Positions 33,601 to 47,200 of a stretch of 64,000 nucleotides of DNA are shown piece after piece. The notes under the pieces are model-generated. The model did not search any database, was not told the DNA's origin, and saw only the letters and a program-made list of their open reading frames with translations. Source of the stretch: Lingula anatina (lineage: Eukaryota > Brachiopoda > Lingulata > Lingulida > Lingulidae); contig NW_019775436.1 of the NCBI RefSeq assembly GCF_001039355.2, positions 475,617 to 539,616 of the forward strand, written 5' to 3'. Each line of letters begins with the position of its first letter. Within the stretch, counting starts at the first letter, position 1. The position numbers and the translations under genes are program-made.

Positions 33601-36175
33601 AAACCAGGTACATCCATGCATACTTAAGAATAGTTTCTTTAACGATACAATAATAATTTCCTTTTTACAAAGTAACAAAATGTATTCTAAATTTATTTTA
33701 TCATTGTGAAAAAATAGTTGGACAAGTTGCCTACCTAACTACTCTTGTCTTAACTGTTTCATCTTCTGGCCATTTGGATATGACTTTTTTCTGCAAGCAT
33801 CCGCAGATATATCGAAGCACCCTAGAAGAATATTTTAAGTATTTACAATTGGCTTTATTTTTCGGTACTTAGCTTTCTTTAAATTTCTAATGTCACATCA
33901 GAATAATCAACATTTTAATTGAGAGGCATAGCTCAGGGGTTGATCCAGAGATATTTTCTGACAGTCTACCACATTATCTTTGTTGATCCATCCTCCATTT
34001 TTTGACTATCTTTCGACAGAAAGAAAATAGATACAGAGGCATTTTCAGAGCAACAGCAATTTGATTACCTGCTGTAACTGTTTATCATAAACAGGTGTAA
34101 ATCCAAGCTACCTTCAGCTCTGCACTTAGGGTACAACGGGTGCATCAGCAAAAAGCACTATTTCAATATTACTTACGGGTCTGTAGCAATAGTCCAAAGG
34201 TTCATTGGTCCGAATGCTCACTACAGAACCTTCGGACCAAAGAACCCTTGATTAAAATCTGATGAAAATGCCAAGATTTTTCAGAGCAATGAACCTTCGA
34301 ACCAATGAATCGTCAGACTACCGAAACACCCCCTTACTTACAAAGGACACTTGTCTGTTGACATGAAAATATTTCGAACAACATCTTCAAGCACAGATAA
34401 GAGGTGTTCCCTATTGGCAGTAGCATCTGCTGGGTTGTCAAGAAGGGTTGGATTGAGCTGAAAATGGAAAGCATGGAAGGAATTCCTTTAGCAGGGGCGG
34501 ATCCAGAAATATTTTCTGACTGTCTTCCACATTATAATTGTTGTTCAACCCCCCTTTTTTGACCGTCTTCCGACAAAAAAAATTAGGTACTTATCAATGT
34601 AAACTTAGAAATTTGACCGTCTTCCGGAAGACCCAGAAGACTGCCTCAATCCGCCCCTGTTTAGTATACAGCATATTGAAGCAATAAAAATAATTCAATT
34701 AAGCTAGTTTTTGAACTCTAGCTGTAGCATTTAAACACTAAGAATCACTCTTGTAAGTTTGAGAATAATAGAAAAAAACATGGGTTTTCCTATTATTGTA
34801 TTGGCTAAGGAAATCCACAAAAACTGAAAAATATTATAGTAAAAAAGGAGTTTTCCTTTGAATGTATTAATGTGTATAGTGCATGTTGCCATCAATAACC
34901 AGCTGACTGCTATACATCCAAAAACCAAGTGTCTGCCGATAAAAAAAAAAAAAAAAATTTTTTTAATCCTTCATTTCTCTGATATGCAACAAAGTATCAA
35001 AAACAACTGGTATTAAAATTCAACAAAAAGCTATCAGATCATAATTGCTAGTCTTTTTATACCTCACAAGATTGCCTTGACTCTATAACTTTCATAACAA
35101 ATGAGTTAGTAGCATGACGCACGAAGTCTGTAGCAACCATCTTCATATACTGATCCATCAGCGTGGTAGCAAAGGAAGTTGCACGGAACAAATTTGATAC
35201 AGTACCTGTAGAACATAAGAATCGCGATTAAGTTTCTTATAAAATAAAAATCAAATTAAGGTTGAAGTCAGAGCATGTCCAAACCTTGATATAAATCAAG
35301 GCACTATATCCTTTGTTATGAGTTTCATAACTTTTCTGTCGTGTCAAATTACTGAATTTTAAGGTCAGATATCAGGCAAATGAATTTAAAGCTCAGATAT
35401 AAGGAAATTGAATTGGGAGCTATGATATAGTTAAAGATCATCTGTGGTTGCAAGGAAATTTCATTTACCGTTTACAGAATTTTTTTTAGCTTTTATGTAA
35501 GTTTACAGTCTGTCACCAGCAATTTTCATGGAACTTTCCATGGAATCTTTCAGTAAATTCTCTCTGTTTATTTTTTAAAGTTTTAAAAGCCGTAACTTAC
35601 ATTCTTCATCAATTTCCCTGTCATTCATTGTGCGAATAAGATGAGCCTCCTGTTTCTCTGTGCGAAAGATATTTATTAAGGATTTGGCCAGCAGAATCCT
35701 ATCATTTCCGCAAACTTGAGTTAATGCCTTCACAGCCTCCAAGTCTTTGGCTATCAGCAGCTGAAACAAAGGGAATGATTTTTTGTTCACACTGCATGTA
35801 TTCTAACATTCCAGGAGTTTTATTATCCAGGCCTGTAGCCAGCAATTTCAAAAGGGGGGTTCTTTTTCTGAAAAAGTGGACCTTTTTCCATAAAAACTTA
35901 ATGTGTCTAGATCAAATTTTACCCAGAGTGGACCTTTTCCCAGCAAAAGGGGCGGTTCTTTCGAACCCCCCGAACCCCCCCTGGCTACGGGCCTGTTATC
36001 AATACTCAACCTTTCTCAGAGAAAACAAATTTCTATTATTTAAGAGAGAAGGAACTCATGTGAATAATTTACCCTAGGCTTACACTCATTCTTCATTAAG
36101 GTAATATATATTTTTTAAAGTCAGTGGTTAAGACTGAGCCGGCATTACACAAGCATGGGACTGATTTCACAATAC

Positions 36176-36210
<35 letters not shown>

Positions 36211-38186
36211 AAATAAAAAAAACTGTTACTTTGGTCCATAAAATTGGTCTAAACTTACTCAAAAATGTAGTCTTTTTTATTTCAAGATAACACCATAGCA
36301 GTCCGCTTAAATTAAGTATTGGTTTGAAACACAAGTCATTCATCTTTCCTGTTATAAAACAGGCATAATATTCCAGTCAATAAGGCTATCACAGATTTAA
36401 ATCTGGTAAGAAAAAAAAAAAGACATTTGAATCTAAAACTCAAGACAAAATTTCTGGTGACATTTTTTTTTTTCTGGAGAAACCAGTCCCTGACNACGAC
36501 GGGGACGGCGACGACGCGACGGCGACGACAGACGCAGATGATGGCTATATGTACAGACACATCTGTGTCTGTACATAAAAAAAAAAAGACATTTGAATCT
36601 AAAACTCAAGACAAAATTTCTGGTGACATTTTTTTTTTTCTGGAGAAACCAGTCCCTGACAGATCATACAGGTCTCACCTCCTTCAGGCTAGAGTATTCA
36701 TTGATTGGCATGATCATCTCATGCAAGAATTTCCATTTGACTCGAATTGATCCCATTTTCTCCTTCCTGCCTTTGACTGCCTGAAATGCCTGGACTGATG
36801 TGGGGGACAGGCAGTACCACTCCTCCCTGCACTCACCCTGGTTCACCTCATTCAATAAGACAGTCTTGAACACTACAATACATTTACAAAGTAGCATAGA
36901 ATTTCATCAGCTGTGTCATACACTCAAAGGGATAATGACAGTTTGAGCTACACAGCTATAACTTAGTTATTACAGCTCTCTTCATTAGAGAATGAAGCTA
37001 TCGTGTTTTTATACTCATCTAAATGCCAGTATAAATCCAAGAGAAAATTCAGAAAATTAAGCAATTAATTATAGAAAAGCCTCATTAATGGTATTCTTTA
37101 TGATTTCCTAAGAACATAATTAATTCTACTTACAAACTTCTGTATCTTTGGACCTTATTCCCTTATTGTGAACAATGACAGTAAAGCTACAGACATCTTG
37201 AGGAATGTCCCTGAAAGGACATGCTTAAATTGAAATCTTTAGAAACTAGTACCAGGTAAAGCCACATTTAACCCCAGCACTCTCGCAGGTGGTACAAATA
37301 AGCTTGTGAAACTGCTGGAGAATATACAGCCACAATAGAGAAAAAACAAATAAACATTTTTATTATAAATAAATAAATAAATAATTCAATATTGTTAATT
37401 TTAAAGGAACCTTCCTTTTTAATAAACAAAGTCACTCAGTGAAATTTGAAATGAAACAAACAAACAAAAAAATGGCTTGGTAATTAAAGGAAGAATGTCT
37501 CCAAAATACATAAAAAGACCACCAAATAAAAAAAAATTGAACAGTTATCAAAAAAATAATCTGATTTTCGATAGGATCCTTTTTTTACTCGAATATATAT
37601 ATATATATTACAAACTAAACTGCACATGAAATCCATACTTTTCATACTTGATACTTACTCCATATATATATATATATATATATATATTACAAACTAAACT
37701 GCACATGAAATCCATACTTTTCATACTTGATACTTACTCCAAAACAAAGTCATCTTCCCAAACTGGATTTGGTGCCTCTTTTGCCTCTGTGCGGCAAACT
37801 TTCACCTCATTTATTGAAATTGTGCAGTAGGGATAAGGCACGCTTTTTACGGGAAGATGATGGGCATCGAATACGTGAATGTTCAAACTTAACAGATGTC
37901 TTAAGGAACTTTTCGCAGGAGTGGTGTTGATACAGTACAGTTTCAGAGCCTGCACCCATTCCTATGGTGAAAAAAAAACTAATTAATTGAATGGGCCTAC
38001 ATTAATTAATTTTTAAAAAATTTCATCAGAAATATTGTAAACATTCATCATTGTGTTAATGAGCCTTATGATGCTAAACTCCATATTTTATTCAGTATAT
38101 GGACAGGTTTTCTTCATTCCAATAACATATTCTGATAGACAACATTGAACAATCAAATAAAAATCTGTTTGGGTTAGGATTAAACA

Positions 38187-38241
<55 letters not shown>

Positions 38242-41200
38242 CACTTATCATTTTATGACAATAAACCTATGTAGTTTCTAATTGTTTTGTGTAAATTGTT
38301 GCTACACAATGGAACATTGGCTAGCAATTTCCAAAGCTAATTTGGGCTCCCAGTGTTGCTTCTAATTTTTATGTGATATATAAAAATCCTAACCGTGGTC
38401 TAACCATAAGTGTTGGTAATCTGAGATTAAATTTGAAATATTTAATAGACTCACCAAATATCACTTGAGTCAAGGCAAGGAAATAACAGAAAATAATATT
38501 ACCCGTGCAGCATCAGCATTTTCAGCACACAAATAATGGACTAAAAACTCGTTTAAGGCTCTAACCACCAGCTGAAAACAGCTGGGCCTGCGGAAAAAAA
38601 AAAAAAAAGATAGAAACAAAACACACGTACATAAAAGTCAACTGAATTAAACTGGAAAGTGTGCACTGACAGATTGTGTTAATACTAGAACACAACAAAA
38701 AATGTCAACTCTATCAACTTGCAGGTATTAATACTAGTTAGATAAATGACAATATCAATAAAAAATAACAAAATAATAATAATAAAAATAAATGAATAAA
38801 TTAACGTATGGAAAATTATGGTTAGATTACATCTCTTTTAGAACGGATTCTTACCTTCCAAATAAACTGTCACGAACTGGGTAGAGGGAGCTGGAATGTA
38901 GGTCTATCAGACCTTTTGGTTTGGAGCGCTGTAACAGTAAATCTGGGTATATAATTACACGATCCAATGGCAAATTACCTCAAAACCTAGCCTACTCAGT
39001 AATTTGAATTCATTTACCCTTCAAAACAACAATAAAATTGGAACATGAAAAAGTGAAATGCAACGTTGGATTCCCAAGAAAGAAAACACTTAAGACAATA
39101 GGAATTTTTAGATCTTTGTACCTTATCATTTTCGAAAAAGTACAGCTGCTGCTTGGTCCCATTCAGTACAAAGTGCATATTTTCCCATTTGTTTCCCCTT
39201 TCACCTGCAAATGTAAAGGCATCTCATCATTTAACTTGACTCACTGAAAAAAAAAACTGCTTACAAGGTACAATAGATATCTTTCCTTATGATGGTATAA
39301 TGCCTTGCTTTAGTCAAAAATTGTAATTTTAATATTTTTCACTCATCCTTTGTGTTTAAATATGAACTTGTAAGTTCTTGTAAGATACTGGAAAATGTTT
39401 ACACACACAAATGAATAGCACCATCAGTGGTTGGATGGGAAAAGGGTTATCTTTGGCCCCATTCAAAATAGGGGACTAACTAGTCCGAGGGTCAAATATG
39501 CCCAACCCATGGGATATTTATTCAGTTTCTGTAAGTGGATTAGACAGCCAGTTTTGTAGTGGGTCGCCATATTTGACCCTCAGACTAGTTGGTCCCCTAT
39601 TCTGAATGGGGCCTTGGATGCTTATGGAATGTGTAAAATGTTTGGGCGTGGAGTGTCCATTCAAATTTTTTACGAGACATTTTGGCAAGGGAAGAATCCT
39701 GCTCTGCAAAACCACGTTTGTGTGTCAAAAAAAAAAAAAAAAAAAAAAAAAAGACCCATAATGAATGTGCAAAGAAGATATCCGTCAACACTAGCATATC
39801 ATGAGAAAGATCCCTTGATCTTTTGTTAAAACAATAACTGAGATTATTCTAGGTAAAAAGAATTCAATTTTACAATCATTGCATGTAACATAACCTTTTC
39901 CCTTTCCATGATTCTGAACAGGACTTTTTGTAAAAATATAACTATTAACAGGTTTCTCCACAAGTCAAAATTATAAGGTGGGGGAGAATAATTTTGGTGT
40001 GGGTCCTAGCAATGCTAGGGGGGGTCCAGGGGCATGCTTCCCAGGGAAAATTTTGAAAAAATGGTGCAATTTCATGTATTTTAAGCAATTTTAGATGCCA
40101 AAATTAAATTATTTACTTATTAGTTAAATTATTTGGAAATCCATTTTCACTGCCCATTTTTAAAAGAGAATTTGAGGTCCCTATGCAGTGTCATTTTTTA
40201 AAAGACCGTGGTATTACCAAAAATTACTAATTTAAGACGGCAATACATATTAAATCCATCAGATTGAATTGCATGAAATAAATGTCATTGAAGAACTTGC
40301 AGAGAGAAAAAATGTTTCTTATTGGAATATTGTAGCAAGTGTGGGAAAATCCCTTTTATGTTTTGTCATTTAATCAGAAATATAAGACTCAAGTCTCCAA
40401 GAGTAAAGACAGACTAAGAAGGATTACAACTGGACCACTTTTATTTTTCAATTTGCCTGAAATACAAGGCATTGAACAGGATATTGAAAAAGTTTGAAGG
40501 GTTACAGTGACGTGATCATGGAGAATTGTTCTGCTTATCATACATAGTATAGAGCAACTTTTTCGGTTTTAAATTACCATAGGATCATCCAGGTCTGTAT
40601 ACAAAAACACATAGTTCTGAATAATCACACAGTGTTTGATTCAGTTTACACTCTGCATATACAAGCAACAATTGATGAATTCTTAAAGAAACACTAAAAT
40701 TCCAAATTAGCACATCATAATACTCAATTTTTTTAAGCAAAACACTCAACACTATACTGAAACAATATTGGAAAATTAATCTCTAAGAAAGTAGCAGATC
40801 TATAAATAAGATAAAATAAAATGACAGACAATGTTAAGCATCCAAAGAGATCTTTCTATTTCCTCATTGAGACCATAGCATTGCTGCTTCAGTGCAAATA
40901 AGTTCTTTCAGAGATAAACCTTCAGTTGAAACTGGCAGGAGAGTCTCCCGACTTGGTGTTTCTCAGCCTGGTCTCCATCTTTTGGACCACAGAAAATTTC
41001 AGAACATTCTCTCACAGTCTGAAATATCAAATCATTGTAATCTATTAAACCAGTTGTGTAGTCATTGCAAATGATATAACTAGTATTTATCTAACCCGTA
41101 TCATCCACTTAATTACTAGTAGTAATGAAAATATGACATATATAAAGCACATTTACGTCAAAAATGAATCCGATTTTTTCTTACTTTCAGTCGGTGTGCG

Positions 41201-44200
41201 GCTGATATTGGCAAACCAGGTTCCTTTTAGAAAGCTGAGTCAACATAACAAAGGGGTCTGTATGGTCAGTGATAAAATTTAATACATACTGCAAATTTTT
41301 ATTCATCTGGCAGGGTTGAGACAACTGTGGTCCCCGTGCCATAAAGCCGTTCTGGTCTATGATTGCTTGGTAATGATCTGATGCCAGCTGCGGCGAAAAA
41401 GAAAGAAAATACAATAATGATAATAACTAAAAACTAACTTTGCAAGATAAGCAACACACAAAGCACACCCGAAAACTTGCATTTCTCTAAACATTAACTA
41501 TATGCAATTAGCGATACAATTTAAGGTGGGAATGTAGGTTTGAGATTTTCTCTTAAAATAAAGGTCTTGGCTTTTTTATTCTTGTCACATTCATTTAATG
41601 TATCTTCAAAATATCTAATTATGCTTGGAACACAGCTCCAACTTCATCGTGTGACGTAATATTTGGATTTTGGGGACAAAAACACCATTTTTATACACCT
41701 GACTTTCTAAGGCATATGGACAGCTATAAACTTGCTTTTAATGGCATTATAACACTTGAACAAAGTACTACAGGATGGAGTCAGGGATTTTTCTTTAGAC
41801 ACTTATTGTTGATTTTATCTATAAAAACGTGAAATTACATCAAAATATAAGGGAATTTTCACTTTCAAAGTCTATAAATTAGAAAAAAGGGGATCAATCA
41901 AAATTTCTTAAAAAGCACTTTTAGTGCATACTTTTCATGATTAGCATGGTGAATTTGGTCTCCCTGAGGTGTACAGGTAGACATTTATAGCTTGCTAAGA
42001 TAACGCTATCTCGTCAATATTGAAAGCAAAGGAAACGAGCAAAAATCCTTTCAGGGAGGTTAATTGTCCAAATTAGCAAATTAAATTGTTGACAGCTTTA
42101 CCTGTTATCGTTCTGACGATCGCGAAGATGGGTACTCTACTACCGGTTGAAATTAGCTTGTTTGCATGTATTTGGATGTCAGAAAATCTTATTTTTGTAT
42201 CAATCTCACCTCCTGTTAGTAACTTCAAGGGGTTACCGCTAGCACTGCCAGAATGATTGACAGTAAGCCCTACTGACTCAAGCAATCAGTGGCCACGTCA
42301 ATTGCCGTCGGGGAAAGGTTAAGGGATGCGCTCTAGGATGTGCACACAATAGCAGCATCGCAGGCGGTCTTGTCCACATTCGCCAAGCGAAAAATGGTTT
42401 GAAAACACGGTCGTGTTACAGGACGCCGATCGCACCATCAACAACAAGAAATAGACAGGCTTTGTTAGAGGAAATGTCTAAGTTGCAAATAAGCCGAAAT
42501 CAAGGTATTTAACTTTAGGTGATGCACAAATAAATGATTGCAGATAAGCAGAAAATTAGTATAGTATGCTAGCAAAACTAGAGCTTGATGTCATCTTGAC
42601 ACTTGCGTTAACTGTGTCTCAGGTGGAAAGGTTAAATAATATCATTGTTGATTTTCCGATGATCAATGGTAAGCAGAAATAATTAAGAGAGGGCTAGGGA
42701 CTAGTTGCGCCTCGATGCTAGGCCGAATTGCCCAAGTTGCATAGATTCAGGGGCTTAACCAGACCTTTAAAAATTGTACGCACAGATTTTTAAAATTCCC
42801 AGCAAAATGTAGACTAACGCAAGAGATGAAGGACAGCGTAATCACAGCATATGTACCACACATCGCAGCTTAATTTCCATTAATAATAAAAACATCATTT
42901 AGTCAGAAATATTCTCGCAATTAAAAAAGTTTCAATATACTTATTACCCAGAACGGTATATTTATTTAAAAGGAGGCTAGCTTCGCATACGTGGAACCCC
43001 CTTCGAATAATCCTGGATCCGCCTCTGAGTTGAACTAACATACATGTTCATTCACCTTACATGTGGATGCATGGCTCCCCAAAACAACCAACCGTACGAC
43101 ACGACAGAGCTCTGATACATCTAAGTTTTATTATTTGTTTGTAAAAAATGCCCATGTCACCCTGTTAGTTTGGAGGGGTAAGCTGGGTCAAGTCCGTGTC
43201 AAAATTCTTTGACGCTTTGCAGGAAAAATCCTTGCTTTGTTTCTCTAGCTCCTTAGAAAACCTGGTGTCCAGATTTTATCTAGTGCCCTGAGGGTTGCGG
43301 GAGATGCTCTGAAAATAACACTCGGGTAGATTTTTACCTGAGCTAAATATCGCCAGCGAGGCTTCAGGAGAGTTGTGGGCCACTGAACCCTCCAATTAAG
43401 AGGTAAAGGAAGTTCCAGTTAGATGGATGATTAAGATAAAACTTGTTAAGGTTTCAGGCATTGTTTACCTCAGTTCAATAACAGTATGCAAGACGGAGGG
43501 GGGGGGGGGAGAAATGGATAGAAAGTATGACGATTATTGTCACGGGAAGCAAGCAACGGAATTTTCTTCTTTTTTTGCGTATCTCAAAAAGTTAACAAGA
43601 AAATCGAAAGAGCGCGTGTAACAACAAGCAATATTCAAGGGAGAACGCGTATTTCGAGAAAATCCAATGTGTCGGAAAAGATTCATCTTAGCGCTGATCA
43701 CAATCAAGAGTGACTATCAAAACAGCTTAAGCGGAACAATAGGCACTGCTTTGCCGATCGCTGTTTATGACAAAGGGGGCATGGCGCATCCCTGTTCTAT
43801 TGTTTCTCTAGACGTGCTGATGCTGCTAAGGTCCGCCCACCGAGTTTACCCATGCCAACGGCCCTTGACAACGAAGGCGGGGCATAGACCAGGCCACCGG
43901 TGCCGATGTGTGCAGCATCAGAATCCTCCTTTTTGTTCAAATTGTAAAAAATTTATTCTGTTAAACGTTAGATACACATTTAACCAATAATTAGACATAA
44001 AAAACCAATTTTTAGCTATATTTGGGTACATCCGTCCCTTAACGACGTAACGATCTTCCGTCGGACGCATATACATGTAAGTCGTCGTATGCCCCCCTCC
44101 CAGCCCCTCTGTGTTGACACTGATACACTGTATAGACGTTTGTGAGTGCACTTATACCTTATTAAAATATTTTATTGATATTTTTATGCACAATCTGTTC

Positions 44201-47200
44201 AAAAGTCTCGATGTAGCTTCTTTTATTCTTCTAAAATATCAATCACAGATCACACCCGGGGATAACGACTCAGTGCTCCCATTTGACGATGTACAGAGTA
44301 GGCCTACATCATACTGTGTGTACGTGATTGCCAGCGCCCTAAAAGGTATAAAGGCGGGACTAATAAGAACACGTGGCAGATTCAGCCTATTGCAAAGCTT
44401 CGCAAAGCATGACTACTTGTCACAAACAAGAGCACATGACTGAAACTAGTTAAATCTAGATAAAACTGTCTACGTGATTACACCACGTTTTTCATCACAC
44501 ATTTCTATCAGCATTACGAGAGATATACTACTGAATTAAAAACAACATTAATTGCTAAAGTGTTTTGTTTTAATGTTATCTTCTACCTGTGTTTAGATTT
44601 CTGCGAGTAATGACACAATTAAGATACGACGAAATATCTGAAATTTTATAACCACAAATTTTGTAGTAAACTTACCTTCCCCTGGTTCATGCCGAAGCCA
44701 CGCTTACACAAACGAAGAGCGTAAATGTCCCTTCGAAATTAGGCTACTGGTTCCAAAGCCTTTATCTCACCTGTTGTTTTGGGCGCTTCCATGATTTTGT
44801 CTGTTGAAGGTGAATCTCCGCACCATTAAAAACGACGCCATGCTAATATAACGTCTACATTTAAAGGTACTTTTGTAGTTATAGTTGGTAGAAGTCAGCA
44901 GATTTCTTTGAAAGTTTCATATACTAGTAGTAGGCTTTTCATTCTTCAGACTTTTGGAAAAATGGGAATAATTCCCTTTGATTATTGTTTTAGCAGTAAT
45001 AAATTCGTTTTACCGGGAGGTGAACGGTACAGTAGCCTTAAGTGTTCTAGTAAGTGCCGTATTCGCTTGTGCTTGTTATGATTATATACTTTATTTCTAA
45101 TTGACTATTCCCAGGTCTGTAAATCCACTGTATGAGATTCTAATGAGAAAAACTGAGTATCTTGTGGTATCTGTGTCGGAGAGGTAGAGTTGCCGGAATG
45201 AAACCTGACGCTCGCATAATACGTTCTCACGAAAAACGCATTACGGGTAAACTGTTCCGAGACGGGGGCGTCTCGATAGTCCGAAGGTTCATTGGTCCGA
45301 AGGTTCATTGGTCCGAAAAGTGGTAACATTTTCATCGATTTTTTAATCAAGGGTTCATTGGTCCGAAGGTTCTAGAGTGAATATTCGGACCAATGAACCT
45401 TCGGACTATTGCTACGGCTCCAGACTGCCCGGCTACTGCCGGCCGCAGTGTTTAATTGACAGCGCGTTGAACTGATGCAAAAACGACAGTCGACTTATAC
45501 AAAATGAAGTTTAATATCTTATATTTCTACCAGAAAATATTATTAAGATCTTCTCAATGCTTGAAATATAAGGTAGCGGTCCAATCACATTAGGTGGCGC
45601 AGGCTCGCATCAGGTGGCGCAGCATCGAGATAAGGTGGCGCTGCGCCACCAAAAACAGGTTGTGGTGAACACATATCTATATTTTCAGTCACTCGTATTT
45701 AGTAGTAGTAATTTTGTAAATATTTCAAGGTACCTACAGCCTTACGATTGTTATTAATAAATAAATTTCTTACTAATATAATATCAATTTCAAGCGATTC
45801 TGAAGACATTAAGAGACTTACTTTTTTTGTTCAAAAATCCTTTCAGGACAATGTGATCATTTCTGTTGATGAGAAAATTTGACCCACTACTGGTACTTGG
45901 CATCTGCCAAACTGCAGGATAGAACTGTCTTGTTCTTGCATCTGTTTCATCTGTATCCAGTTCATAGATACATTCATCATCTTCTGTTGCATTCTGTAAT
46001 TTTTTAACAAATCTTCAATCAAAAGAATGAAAATATTTCTTAAAGCTTAATGGGCACACTTATTACAACTGTATTTTTAACAACAAAGTTTTCTGTAACC
46101 ATTACATCACTGCAACAAACTATGCCCAATATTTAATTGCGAGGGTTACAATAGCGAAAGATGATTATGAATTTCAAAAACAAAAACAAAGCAGCAAAGA
46201 TGGCAAAAGGGCAGACATATAAATGATAAATCTTATTAAGCATTGGTCTTGTGACAGAGTGAAAATGATGAAAACCCAATAAAGGTAACAATGACAGTAC
46301 CAGTTTTTTGTCAGTTTTGATGCAATAGTACATTATATACAATTTTTACTGTGGAGATCAAGAAAAGGGTTTCAGACCCATGTTAACTCAAAGTCACACC
46401 TGGAAAGTGGTAAAAGTGAAAAATGAAAAATTCCAAAAAAACTTAACAACTTCAAGAAAAATTAACTAATCCTAGCAGGCTTTGAATGCATTACATATGC
46501 ATTACATTCAAGCAAAAAGAAACCAATCAGAAAAAGTCAATCAGTGAACCAATCAGACTTTTTTTTTGTATTAGTTCAGTGAATAATTCTTGTTTTTAAA
46601 GTTTTTTACACTAAAAAGTTTAGTGAATCATTCTTGCAAGTTTGAGAATAATATGTAACACATTTTTCCTTCAATGGTGTTTATGGGTAAAAAGCACATG
46701 GCAACGAAGGCAATGCTGACAGCAACGAAAGATGCAGGTGATGACCACATGAAACTATCTCTATACAGGTTTCTTTAAGACGAAGTTGACATAAAAAAAT
46801 AAAAGTGACCTCTATAAAGACCACGTTTCCTTTGTGCATCATTAATTTATCTCTTCTTTTCCAGAGCATTAACACCATTGATGACATTTTCAAACAATCA
46901 CAAAATATGTCTGAAGTTTTTTGGTCATATGGATGATAAATATGTGTGCATATATATTCTTTGTCTAATGATTAATTAAATCTTGACAAATATTACAAAT
47001 CTTTCATGATATCTTACCTGTAGAACAGGATCTCCTAACGTGTCCACTTCAACGATTTCCTCTTTTTTGTACCTACCTGTTATGGCCCTTATACTAAAAC
47101 AACAAGAAGCATCAGAATCACCATTTAATGAAGCCATCCTACCCTTTTGTCTTTCCAGTACAAAATAATTCAAAAATATCACAAAATATTATATATATAT

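Larger units (their letters stand above)
39205..45821. other. Large RASA1 intron
   Basis: Contains the possible nested gene, a foldback at 39455-39613, poly-A at 39727-39751, a GC-richer unique-looking stretch at about 42050-42470, a poly-G run near 43498-43510, and the 45276-45409 inverted-repeat element. An acceptor-like TATTTCAG with a short open frame (TVRECSEIFCGPKDGD) is at about 40910-41019 but it cannot be joined convincingly. Confidence 0.6.

Noticed and set aside
40910-41019. Possible exon TVRECSEIFCGPKDGD after a TATTTCAG acceptor
   Set aside because: No partner exon joins in a convincing frame (the preceding nested exon ends in a stop), and the donor AAG|GTTTAT is weak.
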